From Acidobacteriota bacterium (GTDB lineage Bacteria; Acidobacteriota; Blastocatellia; Pyrinomonadales; Pyrinomonadaceae): a DNA stretch of 26,119 nucleotides. The stretch spans positions 1 to 26,119 of the forward strand of contig JACCVS010000509.1 of assembly GCA_013698055.1 (NCBI GenBank). The letters run 5' to 3'. Each line of letters begins with the position of its first letter. The first letter of the stretch is position 1. A model generated the notes under the pieces. The model did no database searches. It was not told the DNA's origin and worked only from the letters and a program-made list of their open reading frames with translations. Position numbers and translations under genes: made by a program. Shown here in pieces: positions 1-7,265 of this stretch.

Positions 1-455
1 TTGACGGTTCGCGCGAAGGCTTTGTCCTTCAATTTCTTTTTCACGGAAGAAACTTCTATATCATCCAGACTCCGCGATGGGCGCACGAGCGCACAGGCCA
101 CTAAAAACCCGCACAACTCGTCGGTCGCAAAGAGCGCACGAGCCATGACCGTGTCGCGCGGGACATTCGTATAGGCCGCATGACCCATAATCGCCCGGAT
201 GATGCGATCAGGATAGCCACGCCCGCACATTATCGTCGCACCCTTGAAAGGATGCTCTTCAGCAGTGGGAAACATCTCGTAGTCAAAATCATGCAGCAAC
301 CCTGTCATTCCCCACTCGTCCACGTCCGCATCAGTCCCGCCATAACGCACGGCGCACGCGCGCATCGCCGCCTCGACTGCCAGCGCATGTTTACGCAGGC
401 TGTCACCCTTTGTGTACTCGCACAACAACTCCCAGGCATCTTTTCGATCAGGCAT
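1..455 (-). CDS. HD-domain hydrolase (partial, 3' end off the window)
   Basis: The reading frame starts at an ATG at 455 and runs off the left edge, so about 151 residues are visible and the C-terminus is missing. The translation begins MPDRKDAWELL. It carries the HD-superfamily metal ligands in order: H23, the H55-D56 pair (in LLHDFDYE), H68, H92 (in IMGHAAYT) and D112 (in ATDELCG). This pattern is typical of small stand-alone HDIG-type metal-dependent phosphohydrolases, cytoplasmic proteins of roughly 190 residues. The substrate cannot be told from sequence and could be a nucleotide or another phosphate ester. I see no clear Shine-Dalgarno before the start. It is transcribed in the same direction as the upstream acyl-CoA dehydrogenase but is separated from it by a heptad-repeat hairpin, so co-transcription is uncertain. 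Confidence 0.85.
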   Translation of the reverse strand, partial: MPDRKDAWELLCEYTKGDSLRKHALAVEAAMRACAVRYGGTDADVDEWGMTGLLHDFDYEMFPTAEEHPFKGATIMCGRGYPDRIIRAIMGHAAYTNVPRDTVMARALFATDELCGFLVACALVRPSRSLDDIEVSSVKKKLKDKAFARTV

Positions 456-463
456 AAGGTAAA

Positions 464-559
464 GCAGAATTCAGAATTCAGGAGCCAGAAGTCAGAATGA
501 TAAGGCGGAAGCCGCTTTTGCTCTTATTCTGGATTCTGGATTCTGACTCCTGAATTCAG
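464..559. repeat. Heptad-repeat hairpin A
   Basis: The left arm reads as consecutive 7-bp units GCAGAAT, TCAGAAT, TCAGGAG, CCAGAAG, TCAGAAT (464-498). The right arm is the inverted equivalent (526-559: ATTCTGG, ATTCTGG, ATTCTGA, CTCCTGA, ATTCAG). Bases 474-498 pair with 533-557 at 22 of 25 positions. The loop holds a small GCGG/CCGC stem followed by TTTT. The right edge overlaps the stop codon of the acyl-CoA dehydrogenase (556-558). The same architecture with other heptamers recurs four more times in the window. Confidence 0.8.
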
Positions 560-1701
560 CCTTTCAGTATTTCTCTTGAGATGACGATTCGTTGAATCTC
601 GCTTGTTCCTTCGTAAATGGTCGTGACGCGGGCATCGCGGTACATGCGCTCGACGGGGTAGTCACGGGAATATCCGTTGCCCCCATGAATCTGCACGGCA
701 TCGGCGCAGACCCGGTTGGCGGTTTCCGAGGCGAAGAGTTTTGCCATCGCCGCACAGAAGCCAACCTGTTTGTGCCCGGTGTCCTTCATCGCAGCGGCGC
801 GTAATGTGAGCAGGCGCGAGGCATCAGTTTCCGTCGCCATGTTGGCGAGCTTGAATTGTATCGCCTGAAACTCGGCAATGGATTGGCCGAATGCCTGACG
901 CTCCTTCGCATACTTTGTCGCCTCGTCGAGCGCGCCCTGAGCGATGCCTGTTGAAAGCGCGCCGATGCCGATGCGTCCGTTGTCGAGACTATTGAAAGCG
1001 ACGCGCTTCCCATTCCCCTCTCCGCCCAGAACATTCTCGGCGGGCACACGCACGTCTGCAAAGCTCATCTCGGCGGTTTGCGAGGCACGCTGTCCCATCT
1101 TGTGCTCGATGGACGAAACCGTCAGACCGGGCGTGTCGCCTTCAACGATGAAAGCTGTCACCTTGCTCTTCTCTTCGTCGCGTCCCGTCACGGCCATCAC
1201 GATGTAAGTATGAGCCTCGCCCCCGCTTGTCACCCAGGACTTCGTGCCGTTGATGACGTAAGAATCGCCATCGCGGACGGCGCGCGTGCGCAGGTTCGTG
1301 GCATCCGACCCGGCTTGCGGCTCTGAGAGACAGAATGCGCCCAAAGTTTCGCCGCGCGCCAGCGGCACCAGATATTTGCGTTTCTGGTCATCGGTTCCGA
1401 AGCTCAAGATCGGGTAACAGCAAACGGAATTGGTGACTCCGACGATAACGCAGACCGAAGCATCGGCGCGTGCAATCTCTTCGAGTGCGAGGGCGTAAGC
1501 GACCGTGTCGAATCCTGCGCCGCCCCACTCTTCCGGGATAATCATTCCCATCAAGCCAAGCTCGGCCAACCCTTTCAACTGCTCGCGCGGGAAACGCGAT
1601 TGCTCATCGTATTCGTGCGCTCGCGGCGCAATCTCGCCCGCGACGAACTCTCTTACGGAAGCCTGCACCATTCGCTGTTCTTCAGTCAGTTCAAAATCCA
1701 C
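556..1701 (-). CDS. Acyl-CoA dehydrogenase
   Basis: A 381-residue flavoprotein that would oxidise an acyl-CoA to the trans-2-enoyl-CoA and pass electrons to ETF, in fatty-acid or branched-chain amino-acid breakdown. Length and domain order match the short-chain/BcdA-like family: an N-terminal helical domain (begins MDFELTEEQ), a middle beta domain with the FAD/substrate signature FCLSEPQAGSDA, and a C-terminal helical domain. The catalytic base is expected at E364 in IYEGTSEIQR, close to the C-terminus. The start is GTG at 1701, preceded by AGAGG six bases upstream. The neighbouring peptide transporter is divergent, with 159 bp between the two starts. Chain-length specificity is not readable from sequence. 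The stop codon lies inside the right arm of heptad hairpin A. Confidence 0.95.
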   Translation of the reverse strand: MDFELTEEQRMVQASVREFVAGEIAPRAHEYDEQSRFPREQLKGLAELGLMGMIIPEEWGGAGFDTVAYALALEEIARADASVCVIVGVTNSVCCYPILSFGTDDQKRKYLVPLARGETLGAFCLSEPQAGSDATNLRTRAVRDGDSYVINGTKSWVTSGGEAHTYIVMAVTGRDEEKSKVTAFIVEGDTPGLTVSSIEHKMGQRASQTAEMSFADVRVPAENVLGGEGNGKRVAFNSLDNGRIGIGALSTGIAQGALDEATKYAKERQAFGQSIAEFQAIQFKLANMATETDASRLLTLRAAAMKDTGHKQVGFCAAMAKLFASETANRVCADAVQIHGGNGYSRDYPVERMYRDARVTTIYEGTSEIQRIVISREILKG

Positions 1702-1860
1702 TACGCGCCTCTTTCCTCACTTTTTGGGTTGAAACTAGCACGGGAGGGAAAACTGAACAAGTGCGAAAGAGGGATATGATTTATAACGATTATGGATTAA
1801 GATTGCCGGGCTGAAAATCTCTACCATCCTTTGAAAGTATGTTCACATTTGAATTGACCT

Positions 1861-3291
1861 ATGAAAGAGATGACAACTCCTGAACCCGTCCCCGGTGCAA
1901 TCGCAGAAGACCGCTCCGGCCTTTTCGGGCATCCGAGAGGGCTGAGCACTCTTTTCTTCACGGAACTCTGGGAACGCTTCAGCTATTACGGGATGCGCGC
2001 CATTCTCGTTCTTTATATGACAGCACCCGTGGACAAAGGCGGGCTTGGCTTCGGTATTCCGGAAGCGACATCGCTTTACGGCACTTACACAATGTTCGTC
2101 TACCTGACGAATCTGCCGGGCGGCCTCATCGCCGATAAAATCCTGGGCGCTCGTCTCGCTGTGCTGTTCGGGGGAATCATCATCGCCTGCGGCCACTTTT
2201 CGATGGTCTTTCCGTCGCTTCCCTTCTTCTATTTAGGATTAACGTTGATCGCCATCGGCACGGGCTTGCTCAAGCCGAACATCAGCTCGATGGTCGGAAG
2301 TCTTTACAGCGAAGACGACCCACGACGCGAGAGCGGGTTTTCCATCTTTTATTTCGGAATCAATCTCGGCGCTGTGCTTGCGCCGCTCGTCTGCGGCTTT
2401 CTGGCGGAGAGCCAGATGTTCAAGAATTTTCTGGCCGCGAGGGGTTTCGATCCGGCTACGAGCTGGCACTGGGGCTTCGGCGCGGCTGGTGTCGGGATGA
2501 CGCTCGGCCTCGTCGTCTTTCTTTTGCAGCGTCAGAGATTGGCGCACGTCGGTAATCTGACGAGAAAGCGTAAGGACTCGCCCGACTTCGTCCCTGACAA
2601 GCCTTTGACCCCAGCGGAGTGGAAACGAGTTGGGGCGATTTTCGTCTTCTTTCTCTTTACAATTCTTTTCTGGGCTGCTTACGAACAGAAAGGCGCGAGT
2701 CTTAATATCTTTACCCGTGACCTTGTGCGGAGAGACGTTGGCGGTTGGGTTTACCCGGCAAGCTGGATGCAATCTCTAACTGCGTTTTTCGTTCTCCTTT
2801 TAGCTCCGCTGTTCGCCCTGCTCTGGGTCAGGATGGGCAAGCGGCAGCCATCGAGTCCTGCCAAGTTCACTTTCGGATTAATTTTCATCAGCCTCGGCTA
2901 TTTCCTGATGGTTCCCGCCGCATGGCTCACGGGCCAAGGTAAGATCAGCCCGCTCTGGCTGGTCGGCCTCTACTTCCTCGAAGTTATCGGCGAGATGTTT
3001 CTGAGTCCGGTGGGCTTGAGCACTGTCACGAAACTTGCTCCCGCTAAACTGCTCGGAATCATGATGGGCGTCTGGTTTTTGGCTGCGGCGCTCGGCAACA
3101 AGCTGGCGGGCTTTCTCGGAGGCTTCTTCAAAACGGATCAGGTCAATTGGCTTCAAGGTTTACTCAAGACTGATAATTCCAGCACGCGAGTGATGCTCTA
3201 TGGCGGAATCGCAGTTAGTCTTCTCATTTCAGCGGGAATTCTGGCGTTGCTGACCCCGAAAATAAAGAAATTAATGGGTAAAGTACATTAA
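1861..3291 (+). CDS. POT/PTR2-family proton-coupled peptide transporter
   Basis: A 476-residue polytopic inner-membrane protein that should import di- and tripeptides with protons. The diagnostic ExxERFxYYG motif of POT transporters is at residues 35-44 (ELWERFSYYG), and the PTR2 signature with FYFGINLGAVLAP follows near residue 165. Hydrophobic segments run along the whole length, consistent with the 14 helices of bacterial POT proteins, and a short loop rich in Arg/Lys near residue 235 sits between the two halves. The start at ATG 1861 has no Shine-Dalgarno that I can see; a second in-frame ATG is three codons later. The gene stands alone between divergent and convergent neighbours. The exact substrate within the family is not determinable here. 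Confidence 0.93.
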   Translation: MKEMTTPEPVPGAIAEDRSGLFGHPRGLSTLFFTELWERFSYYGMRAILVLYMTAPVDKGGLGFGIPEATSLYGTYTMFVYLTNLPGGLIADKILGARLAVLFGGIIIACGHFSMVFPSLPFFYLGLTLIAIGTGLLKPNISSMVGSLYSEDDPRRESGFSIFYFGINLGAVLAPLVCGFLAESQMFKNFLAARGFDPATSWHWGFGAAGVGMTLGLVVFLLQRQRLAHVGNLTRKRKDSPDFVPDKPLTPAEWKRVGAIFVFFLFTILFWAAYEQKGASLNIFTRDLVRRDVGGWVYPASWMQSLTAFFVLLLAPLFALLWVRMGKRQPSSPAKFTFGLIFISLGYFLMVPAAWLTGQGKISPLWLVGLYFLEVIGEMFLSPVGLSTVTKLAPAKLLGIMMGVWFLAAALGNKLAGFLGGFFKTDQVNWLQGLLKTDNSSTRVMLYGGIAVSLLISAGILALLTPKIKKLMGKVH

Positions 3292-3325
3292 AGCAGTGTG
3301 GGTGGGCTGGCATTCTGCCTGGCGT

Positions 3326-3362
3326 AAAAAAACGGGGCGTAACTTGATTAGCAAGACGCCCC
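3326..3362 (-). terminator. Intrinsic terminator, minus strand
   Basis: A perfect 7-bp GC-rich stem (GGGGCGT at 3334-3340 with ACGCCCC at 3356-3362) is followed on the minus strand, after one G, by seven T residues (plus-strand A run 3326-3332). This is a canonical Rho-independent layout for leftward transcription, so it would end transcripts from the Arg-rich gene at 3681-4097. It lacks a T-run on the plus strand and is therefore less convincing as a terminator for the peptide transporter that stops at 3291. Confidence 0.6.
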
Positions 3363-3539
3363 AACACAGGAAGGAATAGAAGCTCACTATACTCTCCATT
3401 CATTGTCCTGCACAAGCGGTTTTTTGATGTTGATAACTTTTCAGGAAAAGCCATGAAAAGCGGGATAATTAAATTTTCTTGATGCTGAAAGCCTGAGATT
3501 GAAGAGGGCGTACACAAAAGCTGAGGTTGAAAAATATTT

Positions 3540-3601
3540 GAGTCCCGCAAGGGTGGCTGAACGAGTTAACTCATCTCAATTCAGTCGCCCCTACGGGACT
3601 C
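3540..3601. repeat. REP-like imperfect palindrome
   Basis: GAGTCCCG at 3540-3547 faces CGGGACTC at 3594-3601. Inside them GGGTGGCTGA faces TCAGTCGCCC with two G-T wobbles, giving a stem of about 20 bp with two mismatches around a loop that contains the palindrome GAGTTAACTC. The right arm, with GTCGCCCCTACGGGAC, resembles the dispersed palindromes associated with REP/RAYT-type elements in many bacteria, from general memory of such motifs. No transposase is nearby. It lies in the 390-bp gap between the transporter and the Arg-rich gene, which otherwise holds only the terminator-like hairpin. Confidence 0.6.
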
Positions 3602-3680
3602 AGTTCTTACTTCCGGACTTTATCATTTGCGCTAAAATGCCAGTGCGCTCTTGCCTCCTCAAGGAGCAAAAAAACGCTAG

Positions 3681-4097
3681 TTAATGACGCTTTCCGCGCT
3701 TGCCACCATTTCCGAAGACGGGATGTGTCGGCGAACCTGCCCCACGGCGATAGTAGCCATTGCCGCGCTCGTGATCGCGACCACCAGCATAGCTATCTCG
3801 ACGGTCGTTATCGTGGCGCTCACGAAAAATGGTACGATCCTGTTGGCGACGGTCACGCCGAATCTCGCGGCGTTCCGCAGCAGTAATCACGCCATCGGAG
3901 CGATACACGCGCCGCTCCTGACGAATCTCGCGTTGATTATTACGCAACTGCCGCGCTTCAGCTCTGGTTAATTGCCCGGAACGGACGCCGCTCCTGATCC
4001 TGCTGCGGTCGTTGCGATTATTGTGACGTTGTCCAAACGTATCGGATGCTGCGCCAAAAAATAGAACTATCGCGCTCAGAAGAATGACTTTTTTCAT
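3681..4097 (-). CDS. Small secreted Arg-rich protein, unknown function
   Basis: A 138-residue protein with a clear N-terminal signal peptide (MKKVILLSAIVLFFGAAS, probable cleavage before QRHNN), so exported to the periplasm or beyond. The mature part is very basic and Arg-rich. Its core contains LTRAEARQLRNNQ, then SDGVITAAERREIRR and a closing FRERHD. This is a two-helix arrangement around an Asp-Gly turn that looks like a degenerate EF-hand, a pattern I associate with small exported proteins in Bacteroidota and Acidobacteriota. The C-terminal 35 residues are Gly/Arg/Tyr-rich low complexity. The ATG at 4097 is preceded by AAGGGAAGGG about 8-17 bases upstream. No catalytic motif is visible; metal, RNA or cell-wall binding are all possible and unproven. 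Confidence 0.75.
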   Translation of the reverse strand: MKKVILLSAIVLFFGAASDTFGQRHNNRNDRSRIRSGVRSGQLTRAEARQLRNNQREIRQERRVYRSDGVITAAERREIRRDRRQQDRTIFRERHDNDRRDSYAGGRDHERGNGYYRRGAGSPTHPVFGNGGKRGKRH

Positions 4098-4358
4098 CGG
4101 TGAAACCCTTCCCTTAAAGTTATTTTTTTCCGAACTGGCGGCATTTTGACGGCTGCCCTTACACCGTTAGGAGAGAGTTCAGTAATGCGATTCAAACAAA
4201 AGCATGTCAATTTCTATGCCATGCTGAAACAAACGCTGAATCTGGCTCTAAGTGCTAACAGAAAAAGCTCGGGCATCTAAATTGAGCTTCCGGTTTAATA
4301 GAGGACAACTCCCAAAATCGAACACATAGTGCATGATTTCCGTGTCTCCAACCCAACT
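4098..4358. other. Intergenic region between divergent genes, mostly featureless
   Basis: This is the left and central part of the 335-bp gap between the leftward Arg-rich gene and the rightward phosphatase. It holds the ribosome-binding purine run of the former and AT-rich sequence, but no repeat, RNA fold or ORF I can support. The putative promoter of the phosphatase follows immediately. Confidence 0.5.
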
Positions 4359-4386
4359 TTTACAAAAATCTCGAATTCGCTAGAAT
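4359..4386 (+). promoter_or_regulatory. Putative sigma70-type promoter of the histidine phosphatase
   Basis: TTTACA (4359-4364) and TAGAAT (4381-4386) are separated by 16 bp. Each matches its consensus hexamer (TTGACA, TATAAT) at five and four of six positions respectively. A start of transcription near 4393 would leave a leader of about 40 bases containing AAGAGGAG. Confidence 0.5.
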
Positions 4387-4432
4387 GTTTTTCCTTATTC
4401 AAAGTTAAGAGGAGCAGCAACTGAAAACGTCC

Positions 4433-4942
4433 ATGAAAACTCTCCTACTCCTTCTCGCCCTCTGCCTGGCCTCATGCAGCAGTCCCCGACAGGGTTCAAC
4501 GATTGTTTTAATCGTGCGGCACGCAGAGAAGGCATCCGAGGCTGATGACAGCCCGTTGACTGAAGTAGGAGAGAAACGTGCCCAAGCGCTCATTCATGTG
4601 GTAGAAAATGCTGGGGTGACTGCTATTTACACTTCACAGTTTAAGCGAAGCCATGACACGGCAAAGCCGCTTTCCGACCGCTTCGGTATTGCCATGACAG
4701 AGCTGCCAGTTAATTTGCAAAACCCTGGCGATTATGGGAAGAGACTCGCAAAGGATATTTTAGAAAAACGTGCTGGGCAGACTGTCGTGGTGATCAGTCA
4801 TGGCAACACCATCGCCGCCACCATCGAAGGGTTGACAGGGAGGGCTGCGCCGATTGGCGATATCGCTTACGGAGACTTATTTTCAGTGACAGTCTCACCT
4901 TCAGGCGAAGCCAAAGTGATAAAGGCTCAGTATGGGTTCTAA
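4433..4942 (+). CDS. Lipoprotein histidine phosphatase (phosphoglycerate mutase-like fold)
   Basis: A 169-residue member of the histidine phosphatase superfamily, branch 1. The catalytic RHE/RHA-type motif is VRHAEK with nucleophile H30, and the second active-site His is H123 in ISHGN. The N-terminus is a lipoprotein signal with lipobox LASC, Cys15, so the enzyme should be anchored to a membrane and face the periplasm. The substrate is unknown; SixA-like or sugar-phosphate phosphatase activity is possible. The purine run AAGAGGAG lies 18 bases before the annotated ATG. That is too far for usual initiation, but it is six bases before an in-frame CTG at 4421, which would add four residues (MKTS). 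A promoter-like pair is found 47-74 bases upstream of the ATG. Confidence 0.85.
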   Translation: MKTLLLLLALCLASCSSPRQGSTIVLIVRHAEKASEADDSPLTEVGEKRAQALIHVVENAGVTAIYTSQFKRSHDTAKPLSDRFGIAMTELPVNLQNPGDYGKRLAKDILEKRAGQTVVVISHGNTIAATIEGLTGRAAPIGDIAYGDLFSVTVSPSGEAKVIKAQYGF

Positions 4943-5075
4943 ACCCGATGACGATTCAAACGCCACTGTTCTTCAACCTTAGCGATTTCATGAACTGATT
5001 ACCCGGCACGGCTTGTCGCTCATTTCCCTTCTCAATTACAATGCCTTTTGAGCCAATCGTTTTCATACCCGTGCA

Positions 5076-5897
5076 ATGAAGCCTCTTTTACTAACTGTCC
5101 TCGCGGCATACGTCGTCGCCGCGATTCATGCCATTCTGGCGTTCGTTAACAAGCGGCGCACGCTGGAGCGTATTACGCTGGGGTCGCTCGCTTTCGGCTT
5201 CGTCCTGCACACGATCTCGATGATTACGGATTGGACTGAAGAAGGACACTATCCGCTCTTCGGTTTGCGGGAAACGCTCTCGTTTCTGGCCTGGACACTG
5301 GTCGCGACTTATGGACTTGTTCTCTATCGCTATCGCACGCAAGCGCTGGGAAGCTTTACGCTGCCGCTCGTCGCCGTTTTGACATTCATTGCCAGCATCG
5401 CGCGGGATACGTCCGACGCGGCATCGAACACGGTGACTGATGTCGGCTCTGCCTGGCTCTTCCCTGTTCATACGACGCTCCTGATCTTCGCTTACGCCGC
5501 GTTCTTCGTCGTCTTCATCTCCAGCATCATGTACTTGCTGCAAGAGCGAGAATTGAAATTGAAGACCTTCAGCGCCATCTTTCACCGGCTGCCGTCTTTG
5601 ACTACGATCAACAATATCGCGACGACGGCTGTAGGCATCGGATGGACGCTGCTGACGCTCGGCATCCTGACCGGTATGATCTGGTCTTCGTCGCGCGACA
5701 ACCGGCTCTGGCACAATGACCCGAAGGAGATTTTCGCGGCGCTGACGTGGCTGCTCTATCTCGCGCTGGTACTCTACAGAGCGACAGCCGGATGGCGAGG
5801 TCGCAGGGCAGCCTGGATGGGCGTGGCCGGTTTCGCACTGGTGCTTTGCACATTTTTCGGAGCGCGTCTGCTGGGCGGCTATCACGTTTTCGGTTAA
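5076..5897 (+). CDS. CcsA/HemX-family membrane protein (cytochrome c assembly)
   Basis: A 273-residue inner-membrane protein with about eight transmembrane helices (near residues 3-24, 33-51, 66-85, 93-110, 127-153, 181-203, 219-237, 246-266). The CcsA-type tryptophan-rich motif is present in reduced form as WHNDPKE at 212-218, and conserved His are seen at H45 and H132, the type that binds haem in this family. In System II, CcsA handles haem for cytochrome c maturation; the related HemX of Bacillus lowers the level of glutamyl-tRNA reductase. The stop is only 16 bp before hemA, so the two are probably one transcript, which fits either role. No Shine-Dalgarno precedes the ATG. Which of the two roles applies cannot be told here. 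Confidence 0.85.
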   Translation: MKPLLLTVLAAYVVAAIHAILAFVNKRRTLERITLGSLAFGFVLHTISMITDWTEEGHYPLFGLRETLSFLAWTLVATYGLVLYRYRTQALGSFTLPLVAVLTFIASIARDTSDAASNTVTDVGSAWLFPVHTTLLIFAYAAFFVVFISSIMYLLQERELKLKTFSAIFHRLPSLTTINNIATTAVGIGWTLLTLGILTGMIWSSSRDNRLWHNDPKEIFAALTWLLYLALVLYRATAGWRGRRAAWMGVAGFALVLCTFFGARLLGGYHVFG

Positions 5898-5913
5898 TCT
5901 TTCTACAAGATTT

Positions 5914-7182
5914 ATGGCAATTGTTCTCGTCGGACTCAATCACAAAACCGCGCCTGTCGCGGTGCGCGAGCGCCTGGCTTTCACGGAGGAAGCGTGCGCC
6001 GAAGGCTTACGCTTGCTTGTTGATGGCGAGATCGTGAACGAGGGATTGATTTTCTCGACGTGCAACCGCGTCGAAGTGCTGGCGGCGACCGGGAGCGAAC
6101 GCCTGTCCGAAGGCAAAGAGCGCATTGAAGAGTTTTTAAGTCAATCGCGCTGTCTCCCGCATGGGGAATTCAGCCGCCATCTTTACAGTCACACGGACGA
6201 CGCAGCCGTGCGCCATGTCTTCCGCGTCGCTTCCTCACTTGATTCGATGGTCGTAGGCGAGCCGCAGGTCTTGGGTCAGGTGCGGCGCGCTTATTCTCTG
6301 GCAGTCGAAGCTGGCACTGCGGGGCGTGTCCTTAATCGTCTCGTCCACCAGGCTTTCCGCGTCGCCAAACGGGTTCGCACAGAGACGGGGATTGCTTCCT
6401 CTGCTGTCTCCATCAGTTATACAGCCGTCGAGCTTGGCCGCAAGGTCTTTGGAGATTTGAAAGATCGCACCGTGCTGCTTATCGGCGCGGGCGAGATGGC
6501 TGAACTCTCGGCAAAGCATCTTGTCGGCGCAGGCGTCTCGCGCGTTCTCGTCACCAATCGGACTGAAAGTACGGCGCGAGAGCTTGCCACAAAATTCGGC
6601 GGCGAGGCCGTTGATTTTGCGCATCTCGCTTCTCATCTGGCCGAAGCCGATATCGTCATCTGCTCCACGAGCGCGAGCGAGTATGTCATCACTCCAGGCA
6701 TTGCGCGCGAAGCATTAGAAATGCGACGCAACCGTCCGGCCTTCTTCATAGACATCTCTGTTCCGCGCAACATTGACCCGGAAGTCGGGAGCATTCCCAA
6801 TCTTTTCATCTTTGATATAGACGACCTCGAATCCGTCATCGCGTCGAACATCCGCGAGCGCGAGCGCGAAGCAGAGCGAGCGGAGTTGATTGTCGAATCC
6901 GAAGTGATGCAGTTTCAGCAATCCCTTCGCACGCTCGACATCGGCCCGACGCTCGGCGCGCTCCGGGAAAAACTTCAGGAGATTGCGCGCCACGAGATGG
7001 CACGCCAGCGACAGCGTCTCGGCACGCTGACGCCCGAACAGGAGCGCGCCATCGAGAGTCTTCTTCTCTCCACCGTCAACAAGATTTCCCACCCCATCAT
7101 CTATCGCCTGAAAAGCTCTTACGACGCGGGCGAAACCGATGACGTGCAAGCATGGCGCGACATTTTCGGCATCGAAGAATGA
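5914..7182 (+). CDS. hemA: Glutamyl-tRNA reductase
   Basis: A 422-residue enzyme that reduces glutamyl-tRNA to glutamate-1-semialdehyde with NADPH, the committed step of the C5 tetrapyrrole pathway in the cytoplasm. The catalytic Cys is C50 in STCNR. The glutamate/tRNA-recognition stretch DSMVVGEPQVLGQVRRAY follows, then an NADPH-binding fold with GAGEMAE, and a C-terminal helical dimerisation domain. Length is normal for the family. The gene starts 16 bp after the ccsA-like gene and is followed by hemC and hemD, giving the first half of the haem route. The ATG lacks an obvious Shine-Dalgarno. Four bases after its stop codon the heptad hairpin B begins. Confidence 0.97.
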   Translation: MAIVLVGLNHKTAPVAVRERLAFTEEACAEGLRLLVDGEIVNEGLIFSTCNRVEVLAATGSERLSEGKERIEEFLSQSRCLPHGEFSRHLYSHTDDAAVRHVFRVASSLDSMVVGEPQVLGQVRRAYSLAVEAGTAGRVLNRLVHQAFRVAKRVRTETGIASSAVSISYTAVELGRKVFGDLKDRTVLLIGAGEMAELSAKHLVGAGVSRVLVTNRTESTARELATKFGGEAVDFAHLASHLAEADIVICSTSASEYVITPGIAREALEMRRNRPAFFIDISVPRNIDPEVGSIPNLFIFDIDDLESVIASNIREREREAERAELIVESEVMQFQQSLRTLDIGPTLGALREKLQEIARHEMARQRQRLGTLTPEQERAIESLLLSTVNKISHPIIYRLKSSYDAGETDDVQAWRDIFGIEE

Positions 7183-7186
7183 GGAA

Positions 7187-7265
7187 GCAGATGTCAGATG
7201 ATAGATGTTAGATGCCAGACTGAGGCAACGAACTAACATCTATCATCCGGTATCTGACATCTGGT
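7187..7265. repeat. Heptad-repeat hairpin B
   Basis: The left arm has units GCAGATG, TCAGATG, ATAGATG, TTAGATG, CCAGACT (7187-7221). The right arm has the inverted units CTAACAT, CTATCAT, CCGGTAT, CTGACAT and CTGGT (7233-7265). Bases 7188-7211 match the inverse of 7233-7263 exactly, except that the right arm has one extra 7-bp unit. The element fills the gap between hemA and hemC and ends at the hemC ATG (7266). Confidence 0.8.

Noticed and set aside
180..500. A 106-residue plus-strand reading frame
   Set aside because: It is antisense to the HD-domain protein, which has all its metal ligands; the end of the frame also runs into heptad repeat A.
464..559. Heptad hairpins as ordinary Rho-independent terminators
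   Set aside because: The outer stems are long and not GC-rich, have a 7-bp period and lack a following T-run. Only the small inner stem in element A (GCGG/CCGC then TTTT) looks terminator-like.
3499..3684. A 61-residue plus-strand reading frame
   Set aside because: It crosses the REP-like palindrome, has no recognisable protein character and no ribosome site.
5091..5939. A 282-residue minus-strand reading frame opposite the ccsA-like gene
   Set aside because: It mirrors the membrane-protein codons, gives an Arg/Glu/Gln-rich sequence with no family features, and the plus-strand product is clearly a CcsA-type membrane protein.
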